Notes: generated by a model not told the origin, from the sequence alone. A DNA stretch of 6,804 nucleotides from Stenotrophomonas sp. (GCA_003248565.1 QFOV01000179.1:1-6804); one strand, 5' to 3'. Counted from the first letter of the stretch, positions 1 through 6,063 are shown. Numbers and translations: made by a program.

Positions 1-180
1 ATCGTCGGCCTGTCCAAGAGCACCTGGTATGCCCGCCTCAATGCGCGCCTGCCGGGATACGACGCCCGCGCTCCGAAGCCTTTCAAGCTCGGTACCTCCG
101 ACCGTTCGCCTACCGCGTGGTGGCGCTCGGAAGTGATGGCCTACGTCCTGGCCTGCGCTGCCGCGCAGCCGGCGCACTGA
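1..180 (+). CDS. AlpA-family phage/element regulator, 3' part
   Basis: Frame 1 is open from the left edge to a TGA at 178-180 and gives 59 residues, so the N-terminus is missing. The visible part starts within a helix-turn-helix ('VGLSKSTWYARL'), continues with a 'PKPFKLG' stretch, and ends with 'TAWWRSEVMAYV'. This order (GLS-x-ST-x-Y, then P-x-x-x-LG, then W-R-SEV) is the usual layout of AlpA/MerR-like excisionase-type regulators of about 60-90 residues. AlpA proteins are small DNA-binding proteins of prophages and integrative elements that control integrase or excision genes; that role is inferred here from the family. The next gene begins 11 bp downstream on the same strand, so the two are probably cotranscribed. 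The start codon and promoter lie outside the window. Confidence 0.85.
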   Translation: MVGLSKSTWYARLNARLPGYDARAPKPFKLGTSDRSPTAWWRSEVMAYVLACAAAQPAH

Positions 181-191
181 GGGGAAGGCAG

Positions 192-485
192 ATGAACTCG
201 GACAACAACCCCGTCATGCATGCCGACGACCGCCTGCTGGAGCAGGCCGGCCGCTGCACCGATGCACTGAAAGCACTGCAGCCCAAGCAGCAGCACCAGA
301 AGGCGCAGCTGTTCGCACTGCTGTACCCGACCATCGTGGAACTGCTGAACAAGCAGGTAAGCCAGAAGGCGATCCTGGAGGTGCTGGAAACCCAGGGCCT
401 GAAGCTGCACCCCGCCCGTTTCAAGGAACTCATGGCAGCGCAGGCCGCCACCACCCATACCTCCAGCACCGACAAGGCACTCTAA
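192..485 (+). CDS. Small helical protein of unknown function
   Basis: A 97-residue protein lies between the AlpA-like gene and the DUF3987 gene. I chose the ATG at 192 because a purine-rich ribosome site (GGGGAAGG, 181-188) precedes it and it starts just after the AlpA stop. Its stop TAA (483-485) shares one base with the next ATG (485-487), which suggests translational coupling. I do not recognise the family. Residues 10-55 look like two long helices, and residues 44-80 ('YPTIVELLNKQVSQKAILEVLETQGL', shown by its ends YPTIV and TQGL, then 'KLHPARFKELM') resemble the small helical DNA-binding modules of plasmid and mobile-element accessory proteins, in which a 'G/Q-VSQ..I...L...G' stretch forms a helix-turn-helix. 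That DNA-binding idea is inference. The tail after residue 82 is Ala/Thr-rich and probably disordered. No signal peptide or membrane segment is seen. Confidence 0.75.
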   Translation: MNSDNNPVMHADDRLLEQAGRCTDALKALQPKQQHQKAQLFALLYPTIVELLNKQVSQKAILEVLETQGLKLHPARFKELMAAQAATTHTSSTDKAL

Positions 486-1948
486 TGAACAAGCGCATCC
501 CCACCTATCCGTTCCCGGTGAACGAGTTTTATAAGTCCGTGGCCCTGGCCATTGAGGAGACCATGGAGGCCATCCAGGCACCGGATGCCCTGGTTGCCAC
601 TTCGTTCCTGACTGGCATGTCGATCGCATGCCAGTCCGACGTCGATGTCATGCTTCCGCATGCCACCACGACGCCCTGTGCTCTGTATCTGGCAACGGTT
701 GCCGACTCCGGCGAGCGCAAGACGGCCACGGACAAGCTTGTCATGAAGCCGATCTACGACTACGAGCGCACGTATGCCAATGCGTACAAGGCTGCGACGG
801 AGCAGTACGAAGTCGATCACGGCTTCTGGGAGATCGAGAGCAAGGCGATCAATCGCCTGATTACCAGCACCCTCGCAAAGGGTAATGACACCACCGAGTT
901 GCGTCAGCGCTTTGCGATGCACAAGGCAGCCGAACCGGTGAAACCTGCATGCAATCGCATGATCGTGCAGGACGCCACCGAGCGCGGCTTGATCAATGCG
1001 GTGCAGGGAGATGGCAAGTCCATTGCCATGCTCAGCGATGAGGGTGCAACGCTCCTGAAGAGCGGTGCGTTCCGCAACTCGGCAACCCTGAACAAGCTGT
1101 GGGATGCCCCCTCGATGATCATGCTTGACCGCGCCGACGAGGTGGTCCAGGTCACGGATCCGCGCTTGACGCTCAGCTTCATGATCCAGGAGGATCTGTT
1201 CCAGGACTTTCTGAAGACGAAGAACAGCACGGCGCGTGCATCTGGCTTCCTCGCCCGCTTCGTGTTCTGCCATCCCGAGTCGACCCAGGGCTACCGTGCT
1301 GCCACGGAGCTGACCAACGAAGAGCCGGTGCACGGCGCTAACATCCTGGCCTTCCACAAGCGCATGACCGCGCTCTTGGAAGCCCGAGACCAGCGCCATG
1401 CCAATGGCAACTACAGCAAGAAGGTGCTGCGCTTCTCGACCGATGCCAAGGCACTGTGGAAGGAGACCTACGACATGATCGAACCGCAGCTCGCAAAGGG
1501 CCGCGCCTACCACAGCATCCGTGATGCAGCCTCCAAGACCATGGAGATCGCCAGCCGTATCGCCGGCATCTTCCACCACTTTGAGGGTATCGAAGGTGAG
1601 GTGATCGAGCGTGCGACGCTGCAGCGCGCCATCAACGTCACGGGCTTCTATCACGATGAGTTCCGCGAGAAGTTCGGCGACCACAATGATCTTCCGGAGG
1701 ACGAGAAGGACGCCCGGGCCTTGATGGAGTACATGCGCACGAAGTACTGGGTCCGCTGTCGTAAGTGGGCCTACCGCAATGGCATTCGCAAGGACGGCCC
1801 TGTTCGCGATCATGGCCGATTCGTTGCCGCATTGGACCTACTGGAGGAGGAGGATGTCATCCGCGTAGTACCTGAACGCCGTTACGGACGTGGCAAGCTC
1901 GTCATTGAGTTCAACCCCGACTTCTTTGATCGTCCCGGGGCGCTCTGA
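485..1948 (+). CDS. DUF3987 (YfjI-like) protein, probable ATPase/replication accessory
   Basis: This 487-residue cytosolic protein matches the DUF3987 family, known from YfjI of E. coli prophage CP4-57 and from many integrative elements. The nucleotide-binding region begins at residues 66-80 ('ALYLATVADSGERKT'), the family's variant P-loop, in which SGERK[ST] replaces the standard GxxGK[ST]. A candidate Walker-B-like strand follows at 181-187 ('AMLSDEG'), and 'SGFLARF' at 253-259 is another family hallmark that may hold the arginine contacting nucleotide. Residues 340-395 are helical, and the C-terminal 408-487 looks like a winged-helix, ending in 'VIRVVPERRYGRGKLVIEFNP'. In integrative elements such proteins often sit where a primase-helicase would be, so a role in element replication is plausible but unproven. 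The ATG at 485 overlaps the previous stop by one base, with AAGG seven bases upstream. A terminator follows 19 bp after the stop. Confidence 0.85.
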   Translation: MNKRIPTYPFPVNEFYKSVALAIEETMEAIQAPDALVATSFLTGMSIACQSDVDVMLPHATTTPCALYLATVADSGERKTATDKLVMKPIYDYERTYANAYKAATEQYEVDHGFWEIESKAINRLITSTLAKGNDTTELRQRFAMHKAAEPVKPACNRMIVQDATERGLINAVQGDGKSIAMLSDEGATLLKSGAFRNSATLNKLWDAPSMIMLDRADEVVQVTDPRLTLSFMIQEDLFQDFLKTKNSTARASGFLARFVFCHPESTQGYRAATELTNEEPVHGANILAFHKRMTALLEARDQRHANGNYSKKVLRFSTDAKALWKETYDMIEPQLAKGRAYHSIRDAASKTMEIASRIAGIFHHFEGIEGEVIERATLQRAINVTGFYHDEFREKFGDHNDLPEDEKDARALMEYMRTKYWVRCRKWAYRNGIRKDGPVRDHGRFVAALDLLEEEDVIRVVPERRYGRGKLVIEFNPDFFDRPGAL

Positions 1949-1967
1949 CCTCCGTCGTCCGCACAGT

Positions 1968-2002
1968 AAAGGCCGCCCCATGAGGGGCGGCCTTTCTTTA
2001 TT
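1968..2002 (+). terminator. Rho-independent terminator after the DUF3987 gene
   Basis: A perfect 12-bp stem (AAAGGCCGCCCC, loop ATGA, GGGGCGGCCTTT) spans 1968-1995 and is followed by CTTTATT. It lies 19 bp after the DUF3987 stop and ends the + strand unit. Read on the minus strand it also has a short TTT tail, so it may weakly stop relaxase transcripts arriving from the right; the two units converge here. Confidence 0.9.
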
Positions 2003-2061
2003 CTGGTGGCCACCAGGGCGGAGCGGCCTCGGACTTTCACACAAAATGGGCATGCACACGA

Positions 2062-2093
2062 TGCGACTTTGCCCCAGCTGGGGCATTGTCGCA
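2062..2093. repeat. 32-bp interrupted palindrome
   Basis: The left half is TGCGAC, TT, TGCCCCAG and the right half is CTGGGGCA, TT, GTCGCA. Fourteen of sixteen positions per arm pair, with one symmetrical TT/TT mismatch in the middle of each arm. The site lies in the gap between the DUF3987 terminator and the 3' end of the relaxase gene. The symmetry and evenly placed mismatches fit a protein-binding site for a dimer or tetramer, or a cruciform. As an RNA terminator it is poor: the + side is followed by CGGTTTT, and the minus side by no T-run. Function is unknown. Confidence 0.75.
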
Positions 2094-2122
2094 CGGTTTT
2101 CCAGGCTCCCGCCCCCCCATTT

Positions 2123-2848
2123 TCAAAGCTCCCCTCGCCCGCGCATGGCTTGCCTGGCCGTCACGTAGGCTAGCCGTTCGTCTCCGGACATCCCCCGAAT
2201 CCGAAATGCTCCCAAGTGCCGCTCGGCACGGCGTTCGATGCCCTGCTCTTTCAGTGTCCGGTGATCAACACGTTCCGTAATGCCATTGCGTTCCAAGTGC
2301 TCGTTGATGATCTTCGCAACCATGCACCGGCTTTCAATCACGTTGTCACTGACCTGCTCGTTAGTTCTTCCGCACGCATCCTTCCTGCGTCCGCCCGCTT
2401 CGGGTCTGTCAGGGTTGTACCTGCGGAACATCTGCGACGCCGGTCGATCGATCCCATCCGGCATGCGATCTGAAATCATCAAGTGCAGGTGCAAGTTGAT
2501 CCCCCCTTCGAGGGATGCCTCGGGTGCATGGACCGCGAACTGATAGGGCTTCGCACCTGCCAGGTAACAAATGAGATCGTGCACCAAGTCCCTCGACCCG
2601 CTGCCGACAAGCTCATTTGGGAGCGCAATGATGAACTCCCTGTACGCGGCACCATTCATGCGCTCGTGTGCATCTGCTGCGGCCCAGAACGCTCGAGCAT
2701 TGCCCTCTGCCCAAGAAGGTAGGTTCCCGCACCCAACGTCGACCAAATCCTCCCGTGACCGATACCTTCCTTCGCGACGTATGTAGTCGCTATGCCCTAC
2801 GGCTTTGCCTTTGGCGCCAGTCTTTAGCTGTAAATGGAAGATCTTCAT
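2123..2848 (-). CDS. mobA: MOBQ-type relaxase, MobA/MobL family, minimal
   Basis: This 241-residue protein aligns, by recall, along the whole relaxase domain of MobA from RSF1010/R1162. The N-terminus 'MKIFHLQLKTG' and 'DYIRREGRY' match MobA's start; Tyr22 corresponds to the catalytic Tyr25 that nicks oriT and stays bound to the 5' end. His107 ('FAVH') with His120 and His122 ('NLHLHLMISDR') forms the three-His metal site, followed by 'DGIDRPASQMFRRYN' and 'VDHRTLKEQGIERRAERHLG'. RSF1010 MobA is about 700 residues because a primase is fused to it; this protein stops right after the relaxase domain. I chose the ATG at 2848 because TGAGG lies seven bases upstream; an in-frame TTG at 2860 is less likely. 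No type IV secretion or coupling-protein gene is visible, so transfer would rely on a helper. Confidence 0.92.
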   Translation of the reverse strand: MKIFHLQLKTGAKGKAVGHSDYIRREGRYRSREDLVDVGCGNLPSWAEGNARAFWAAADAHERMNGAAYREFIIALPNELVGSGSRDLVHDLICYLAGAKPYQFAVHAPEASLEGGINLHLHLMISDRMPDGIDRPASQMFRRYNPDRPEAGGRRKDACGRTNEQVSDNVIESRCMVAKIINEHLERNGITERVDHRTLKEQGIERRAERHLGAFRIRGMSGDERLAYVTARQAMRGRGEL

Positions 2849-2870
2849 GGTTAACCTCAATGTCGTGAAT

Positions 2871-2901
2871 GAAAAAGGCCAGTGACGTTGGTCACTGGCC
2901 T
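2871..2901 (-). terminator. Terminator-like hairpin just upstream of the relaxase
   Basis: Read on the minus strand, AGGCCAGTGAC, loop CAAC, and GTCACTGGCCT form a perfect 11-bp stem (2876-2901) followed at once by TTTTTC. This is a typical intrinsic terminator for the leftward cargo transcript, whose last gene ends at 3101. It lies only 22 bp before the relaxase ATG, too little for a separate promoter. It therefore either insulates the relaxase or acts as an attenuator in its leader. Confidence 0.8.
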
Positions 2902-2910
2902 CTATGGGGT

Positions 2911-2970
2911 GGCTAGAAAGCTACTTAGCCTGATGATTTTGGAGAAACGGTAAGTGCGCGCTCTGCATTC
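2911..2970 (+). other. oriT: Probable oriT with R1162/RSF1010-like nic core
   Basis: At 2941-2959 the + strand reads GGAGAAACGG followed by TAAGTGCGC. The nic region of R1162/RSF1010, as I recall it, is GAGAAACCGG followed by TAAGTGCGC (or TAAATGCGC) and CCTC. Here one C is missing from the GG pair and CCTC is replaced by GCTC. The site sits 93 bp upstream of a relaxase of exactly the R1162 MobA type, which makes chance unlikely. By analogy the nick would fall near 2958-2960 on the + strand. The adjacent hairpin of R1162 (GTTTCTC pairing with GAGAAAC) is not present; only a short GGCTA/TAGCC repeat (2911-2930) lies on the 5' side. With this orientation the cargo side would enter the recipient first and the relaxase gene last. 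Confidence 0.75.
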
Positions 2971-3100
2971 CCCCCTCCCTTCTATTGCATGTAGTGCACG
3001 TCATTGGGGGGAGTCATGTAAGTACTAGTAGCCGGCTTCTCTCATACCTTATGCGCCCAGGAGTAAGAAACTACTCATCCTGCTCCGAGCATCAGTCCAA

Positions 3101-3724
3101 TCAGTACGCTGCAGTGACAGGCTTAGCCTCAATCAACTTCCCGTTATGAAGAACGTAGCTGACATTCTTCTCCACCGAGGGACAGCAGGTGGCATCACCC
3201 GGTCCTTGGACCAGTATCTTCATGACAACCATCCCGCCCTGCACTGCGAACTCCTGAACTCCCTCCCCATAACCCGACACAGGCAGTGAGTCTGCATAAG
3301 TCAAACCAGTACTTTCTTTGAGGAAGACGGCCAGGTGCGTGGCGTAGCCGTTACCGCCATCAGTGGCCTGCAGTACGAACAGCACGGCCTTGTCACTGAC
3401 ACCGTCGCCATTGAGGTCACCCTCTGCGAAGCGCCTAGCTTCGACGTCTTCCTCTGACTGATTGAAGATGAAAGCATCTCGAGCCAGTGCTTCATTGATG
3501 ACACTCTCCACCGGAGCAGCTGCAGAGGGCTCTGCTGTGATCTGCAGCTCAGCTTGCGCAGGTGCGCAGCTAACCGCTTCTGCCTGCACGGGCGTCAAAC
3601 CCGCCGGCACTTCGCATCCAGCAAGATTGATGTCCCCTGCCTGGGTGAGCGCCGACTCCTTCTTGCAACCCGCTAACGCCAGTACGGCCCACATGGCGCC
3701 TACCAACATACCTACCTTCTTCAT
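3101..3724 (-). CDS. Lipoprotein with EF-hand-like loop and CCPS motif
   Basis: A 207-residue predicted lipoprotein, last gene of the leftward cargo set. Residues 1-20 form a signal peptide ending in the lipobox 'LAGC' (lipidated Cys20), with Lys at +2, which in Gram-negatives allows export to the outer membrane. Residues 21-80 are Ala/Pro-rich and hold two Cys (37, 53). At 103-111, 'DLNGDGVSD' is a calcium-loop pattern (D-x-N-x-DG-x-x-D) of the kind seen in VCBS/FG-GAP-like surface proteins. At 175-183 'GPGDATCCPS' resembles the 'DPMCCPS' motif of other periplasmic lipoproteins, where the paired Cys may be oxidised. The start has AGGAG five bases upstream of the ATG. No catalytic residues are recognised. 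The preceding gene ends 90 bp upstream, with a hairpin between them. Function is unknown. Confidence 0.85.
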   Translation of the reverse strand: MKKVGMLVGAMWAVLALAGCKKESALTQAGDINLAGCEVPAGLTPVQAEAVSCAPAQAELQITAEPSAAAPVESVINEALARDAFIFNQSEEDVEARRFAEGDLNGDGVSDKAVLFVLQATDGGNGYATHLAVFLKESTGLTYADSLPVSGYGEGVQEFAVQGGMVVMKILVQGPGDATCCPSVEKNVSYVLHNGKLIEAKPVTAAY

Positions 3725-3769
3725 CGTCTCTCCTGAGATCCTTTGGCAAAAATCAAAACACGCGCACGC

Positions 3770-3795
3770 AGCGGGCGTGCATCGGCACGCCCGCT
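3770..3795 (-). repeat. Intergenic hairpin in the cargo operon
   Basis: AGCGGGCGTGC (3770-3780), loop ATCG, and GCACGCCCGCT (3785-3795) form a perfect 11-bp GC-rich stem between the MORN lipoprotein gene and the last lipoprotein gene. A second GCACGC at 3764-3769 can pair instead with GCGTGC at 3775-3780, giving an alternative smaller fold. On the transcript (minus) strand the stem is followed by about ten G/C-rich bases and only then by U-rich sequence, so it is not a standard terminator. RNA stabilisation, processing or partial termination are possible. Confidence 0.6.
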
Positions 3796-3814
3796 ATGTA
3801 CCCTCTTTACCCCG

Positions 3815-4768
3815 TCAGTTCCTCTTGTCCGATCCGTCACAGACCCAGCAGTCCGGATCCAGTCCGCGAGCTATCTTGTCGGCCCGGATGCTCTGCTGCT
3901 CCGCCTGGTACTTCGCTTCTCGCTGGGCCGGCGTCAGCAGGCGTACTGCGTTGTATCGCTTCTCTGCCTCTGCAAGCAGAACTTCCTGCTTGGGCGTCAG
4001 AGCGAAATCATCACTTCCCGAAATCGAACGATGAAGCGCCCACATCTCCGGTTCGGTCAGGTATTCCGTGCCGTCTTGCAGATAGTGGGTCTGTGAGACC
4101 AGCTTTCCACCCTCGTATAGGCCCCGCTCCGAGACTGCTCCGTTCTCTTCCCAGTAGGCTTCCCACAGCCCTACAGGCACGCTGCCTTTGAAGTTGGCCT
4201 TTACCCTGACCTGGCCGTTCAAGTAGTAGCTGATCGCTTCTCCTTCCAGACCGTTGTTCACAGCCGTGGCCTGGTAGGAGAGTTGTCCAGGCTTCTCGGC
4301 GAAGTAGATCTTGATCGGCCCTTCCACGCGCCCGTTCTGCATCATCAGGATGACGCCAGGACTGCCCGTATTCGTGTGGAATACGGTCTCCCCATCCAGG
4401 CCGCCGTCAGTCCGCTTGCCTTCGTAGGCGACGACCTGTGACTGCGGGTAGCGGCAGGTGTACTGGCCGCCTACCAGCCCTTCTTCCACCTCCACATCGC
4501 AGACATAGTTCAAGTTACCCAGCAGTGCGGTCATGCTGGTGGTCTGATTGGTGTTCAGGTTCTGAAGGATGGTTCTCAGAGAGCCCAGGAGCGGTTCGAG
4601 CTGCTTGTGCGGTACACCGGTCACCCGTCCGTCGAAGGGTTCATTGGAGCCGGATTCATAGATCTTGCCGTTACTCAGCTCTGCGTTGCGCCAGTCCAGG
4701 ACTGGCTTGCTGCAACCACCAAGAAGAAGCGCAGCCAGCATGGCTGCAACGTAGTTGATACTTTTCAT
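3815..4768 (-). CDS. YwqK/MORN-type lipoprotein with C-terminal CxxC
   Basis: A 317-residue predicted lipoprotein. The signal peptide ends in 'LLLGGC' (lipidated Cys19), with Ser at +2, pointing to the outer membrane. 'LSNGKIYESGSNEPFDGRV' (31-49) and the repeated pattern around 120-232 ('GLEGEAISYYLNGQVR', 'GLWEAYWEENGAVSERGLYEGGKL') match the MORN-like repeats of the YwqK family. Databases often label these 'toxin-antitoxin system YwqK family antitoxin', a name with thin experimental support. Residues 255-302 are charged and helical, perhaps a coiled coil, and the end carries 'DCWVCDG' with a CxxC pair (Cys307, Cys310). Cys90 and Cys105 may form a disulfide. The ATG at 4768 has AAGGA five bases upstream. 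The 101-bp gap before it holds no gene that I can see. MORN repeats usually mediate protein or lipid contacts, so a scaffold role is a guess. Confidence 0.88.
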   Translation of the reverse strand: MKSINYVAAMLAALLLGGCSKPVLDWRNAELSNGKIYESGSNEPFDGRVTGVPHKQLEPLLGSLRTILQNLNTNQTTSMTALLGNLNYVCDVEVEEGLVGGQYTCRYPQSQVVAYEGKRTDGGLDGETVFHTNTGSPGVILMMQNGRVEGPIKIYFAEKPGQLSYQATAVNNGLEGEAISYYLNGQVRVKANFKGSVPVGLWEAYWEENGAVSERGLYEGGKLVSQTHYLQDGTEYLTEPEMWALHRSISGSDDFALTPKQEVLLAEAEKRYNAVRLLTPAQREAKYQAEQQSIRADKIARGLDPDCWVCDGSDKRN

Positions 4769-4869
4769 GGAATTCCTTGTCTGTATGGTCGGGCGGCCGG
4801 CATTCGGTCGTCAGAGGTAGCGAGTGATACTGTCGGCGGCCTACTTCGAAGGCAGGACGTCAGGCGCTA

Positions 4870-5139
4870 TCACGGGTTCCGACACTGGCCCGCTGCAACG
4901 AACAGCTGCTCGGCGAAGTCGGACGGTGGGTAACCCTGTCTGTTGATAGCCACCAGGCCCTGCTCGCCGTAGTGGTCCTGCAGCTTGTCGATGGCGCACT
5001 TGCAGTTGGACTTCGGTGCGCCGCTGCTCATGCAGTTGTCTATGAACTGGCCCCGGACCTTGTCCAGCTCGCTGGTACAGGCGCACAGCGCCAGCGGAAT
5101 GAGAGCAATGGTGAGCATCTTTCGGATTCGTGATCCCAT
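4870..5139 (-). CDS. Small four-cysteine lipoprotein
   Basis: An 89-residue predicted lipoprotein. The signal peptide (basic 'MGSRIRK', then 'MLTIALIPLALCAC') ends in the lipobox L18-C19-A20-C21, so Cys21 is the likely lipidated residue; Cys at -2 is tolerated but unusual. The mature part is about 68 residues with four Cys in the order 'DNC' (36), 'NCKC' (46, 48) and 'GQC' (86), able to form two disulfides in the periplasm. The rest is helical and polar ('AIDKLQDHYGEQGLVAI'). I chose the ATG at 5139 because GAGG lies eight bases upstream and the start falls two bases after the stop of the preceding membrane gene; the internal ATG at 5118 lacks a good ribosome site. I do not recognise a named family. 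Close packing links its role to the membrane protein upstream. Confidence 0.8.
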   Translation of the reverse strand: MGSRIRKMLTIALIPLALCACTSELDKVRGQFIDNCMSSGAPKSNCKCAIDKLQDHYGEQGLVAINRQGYPPSDFAEQLFVAAGQCRNP

Positions 5140-5141
5140 GC

Positions 5142-5357
5142 TTATCGCCTCTTTACCAGGACGAGCAGGGCAAAGATCACCACGATCCAGACCACACCGC
5201 CGATCAGCTTTCCGAATGACGGGAAGACCACTACGGGCCAGACCAGGCCTTGCCCGAGGTTGTAGAAGAACCCCTTGTAGGCATAGCGCCCCCAGATATC
5301 GAAACATATGGCCGCGATCAGCACGGTCACGCCGTATAGGCCTATCAGGTACTTCAT
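5142..5357 (-). CDS. Small two-segment inner-membrane protein
   Basis: A 71-residue membrane protein. A first hydrophobic stretch, 'YLIGLYGVTVLIAAICF' (residues 3-19), is followed by a short polar, aromatic loop ('DIWGRYAYKGFFYN', 20-33). A second hydrophobic region runs over about 36-67 ('LVWPVVVFPSFGKLIGGVVW' and 'IVVIFALLVL'), which could be one or two passes. The protein ends in a basic 'VKRR' that favours a cytosolic C-terminus. I chose the ATG at 5357 because AGGGG lies seven bases upstream; longer readings of the frame would run into the J-domain gene without a better site. It starts 22 bp after the J-domain gene stop and ends two bases before the next start, so translation is probably coupled. 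No family is recognised; it may anchor the lipoprotein or the J-domain protein. Confidence 0.75.
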   Translation of the reverse strand: MKYLIGLYGVTVLIAAICFDIWGRYAYKGFFYNLGQGLVWPVVVFPSFGKLIGGVVWIVVIFALLVLVKRR

Positions 5358-5379
5358 GTAATTCCCCTGTTGGTTGAGA

Positions 5380-6063
5380 TCAGTTGGTTTCTTGCAAGTA
5401 GTGGCTGACGGCTCTGAACAGCCATCGCAGGTCATCGGCGTTGGGAACACTCAATGTGATGAAGGGCTCGCCATGGATCCGGATGTGCGCACCCTGAGCG
5501 GTAATCTCGGTCAGACAACCCAGTAACCGGATCTCAGCCTGCTCGAACTTGGCCTTGCACCGAATCTGGGTTTCGGTGATGAGAACGCCCTCCCTGGCAC
5601 CGCCGAAGACGGTGTCGTCGATGAGCACGACAACGTCCTGGGCCCGCAGCCTCTCCCCGTAGCTGTCCAAGGCTGCCTGGAGCTTCTTCTTTGGAATATC
5701 CGGAGCCACGAACACGCGTTCAAAGGGCTCATTGCTGAACTCGAGTCCCTCCAGGGCCTGCCGAAGCGAGCGGAGAGGGGGAGGCTCTGGAGCCTTGGTT
5801 TGTGGAGCCTCTGGCTCGGGGCTGGGTCTGGCTGTGGCTCGGGAGCGGTCAAATCGCTCCCGTTCAGCCGGGTCTTTGAGGACGGCATAGGCCTTGTTGA
5901 TGGCCTGCATCTTGGCCGTCGCCCATGCCACGGACGCCGCGTCTCCCGCGGCGTAGCGATCAGGGTGGTACTGGCTTCGCCGGCCCTTGTAGGCCAGTTC
6001 TATTTCCCAGAGGGGTGCCTCGGGACGTACCCCGAGGACTTCGTAGTGGTCTTCTTCGGACAT
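5380..6063 (-). CDS. J-domain protein with C-terminal PH-like region
   Basis: A 227-residue cytosolic protein and first gene of the cargo set. Residues 6-73 are a J domain: 'DHYEVLGVRPEAPLWEIELAY', shown by its ends DHYEVLG and IELAY, then the HPD motif at 33-35 ('YHPDR') and 'INKAYAVLKDPAERERFD' on the last helices. J domains stimulate Hsp70 (DnaK) ATPase. There is no Gly/Phe region and no zinc finger, so this is a class C partner rather than DnaJ. A Pro/Glu linker (80-97) leads to a C-terminal domain (about 118-223) with 'LIDDTVFGGAREGVLITETQIRCK', seen at 147-170, a pattern I associate with bacterial PH-like domains; that assignment is inference. I chose the ATG at 6063 because GGAG lies six bases upstream; in-frame ATGs at 6075 and 6087 have poorer sites. 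It is divergent from the XRE regulator. Confidence 0.88.
   Translation of the reverse strand: MSEEDHYEVLGVRPEAPLWEIELAYKGRRSQYHPDRYAAGDAASVAWATAKMQAINKAYAVLKDPAERERFDRSRATARPSPEPEAPQTKAPEPPPLRSLRQALEGLEFSNEPFERVFVAPDIPKKKLQAALDSYGERLRAQDVVVLIDDTVFGGAREGVLITETQIRCKAKFEQAEIRLLGCLTEITAQGAHIRIHGEPFITLSVPNADDLRWLFRAVSHYLQETN

Noticed and set aside
482..1813. Long open frame on the minus strand opposite the DUF3987 gene.
   Set aside because: It is antisense to a well-supported family member and its translation has no recognisable domain; GC-rich codon bias opens the opposite frame.
2216..2868. Several + strand open frames across the relaxase gene.
   Set aside because: They are shadows of the relaxase, whose conserved motifs cover the whole stretch on the other strand.
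3061..3076. Short inverted repeat GAGTA/TACTC just after the last cargo gene.
   Set aside because: Five-bp arms and no T-run; the stem at 2876-2901 is a far better terminator.
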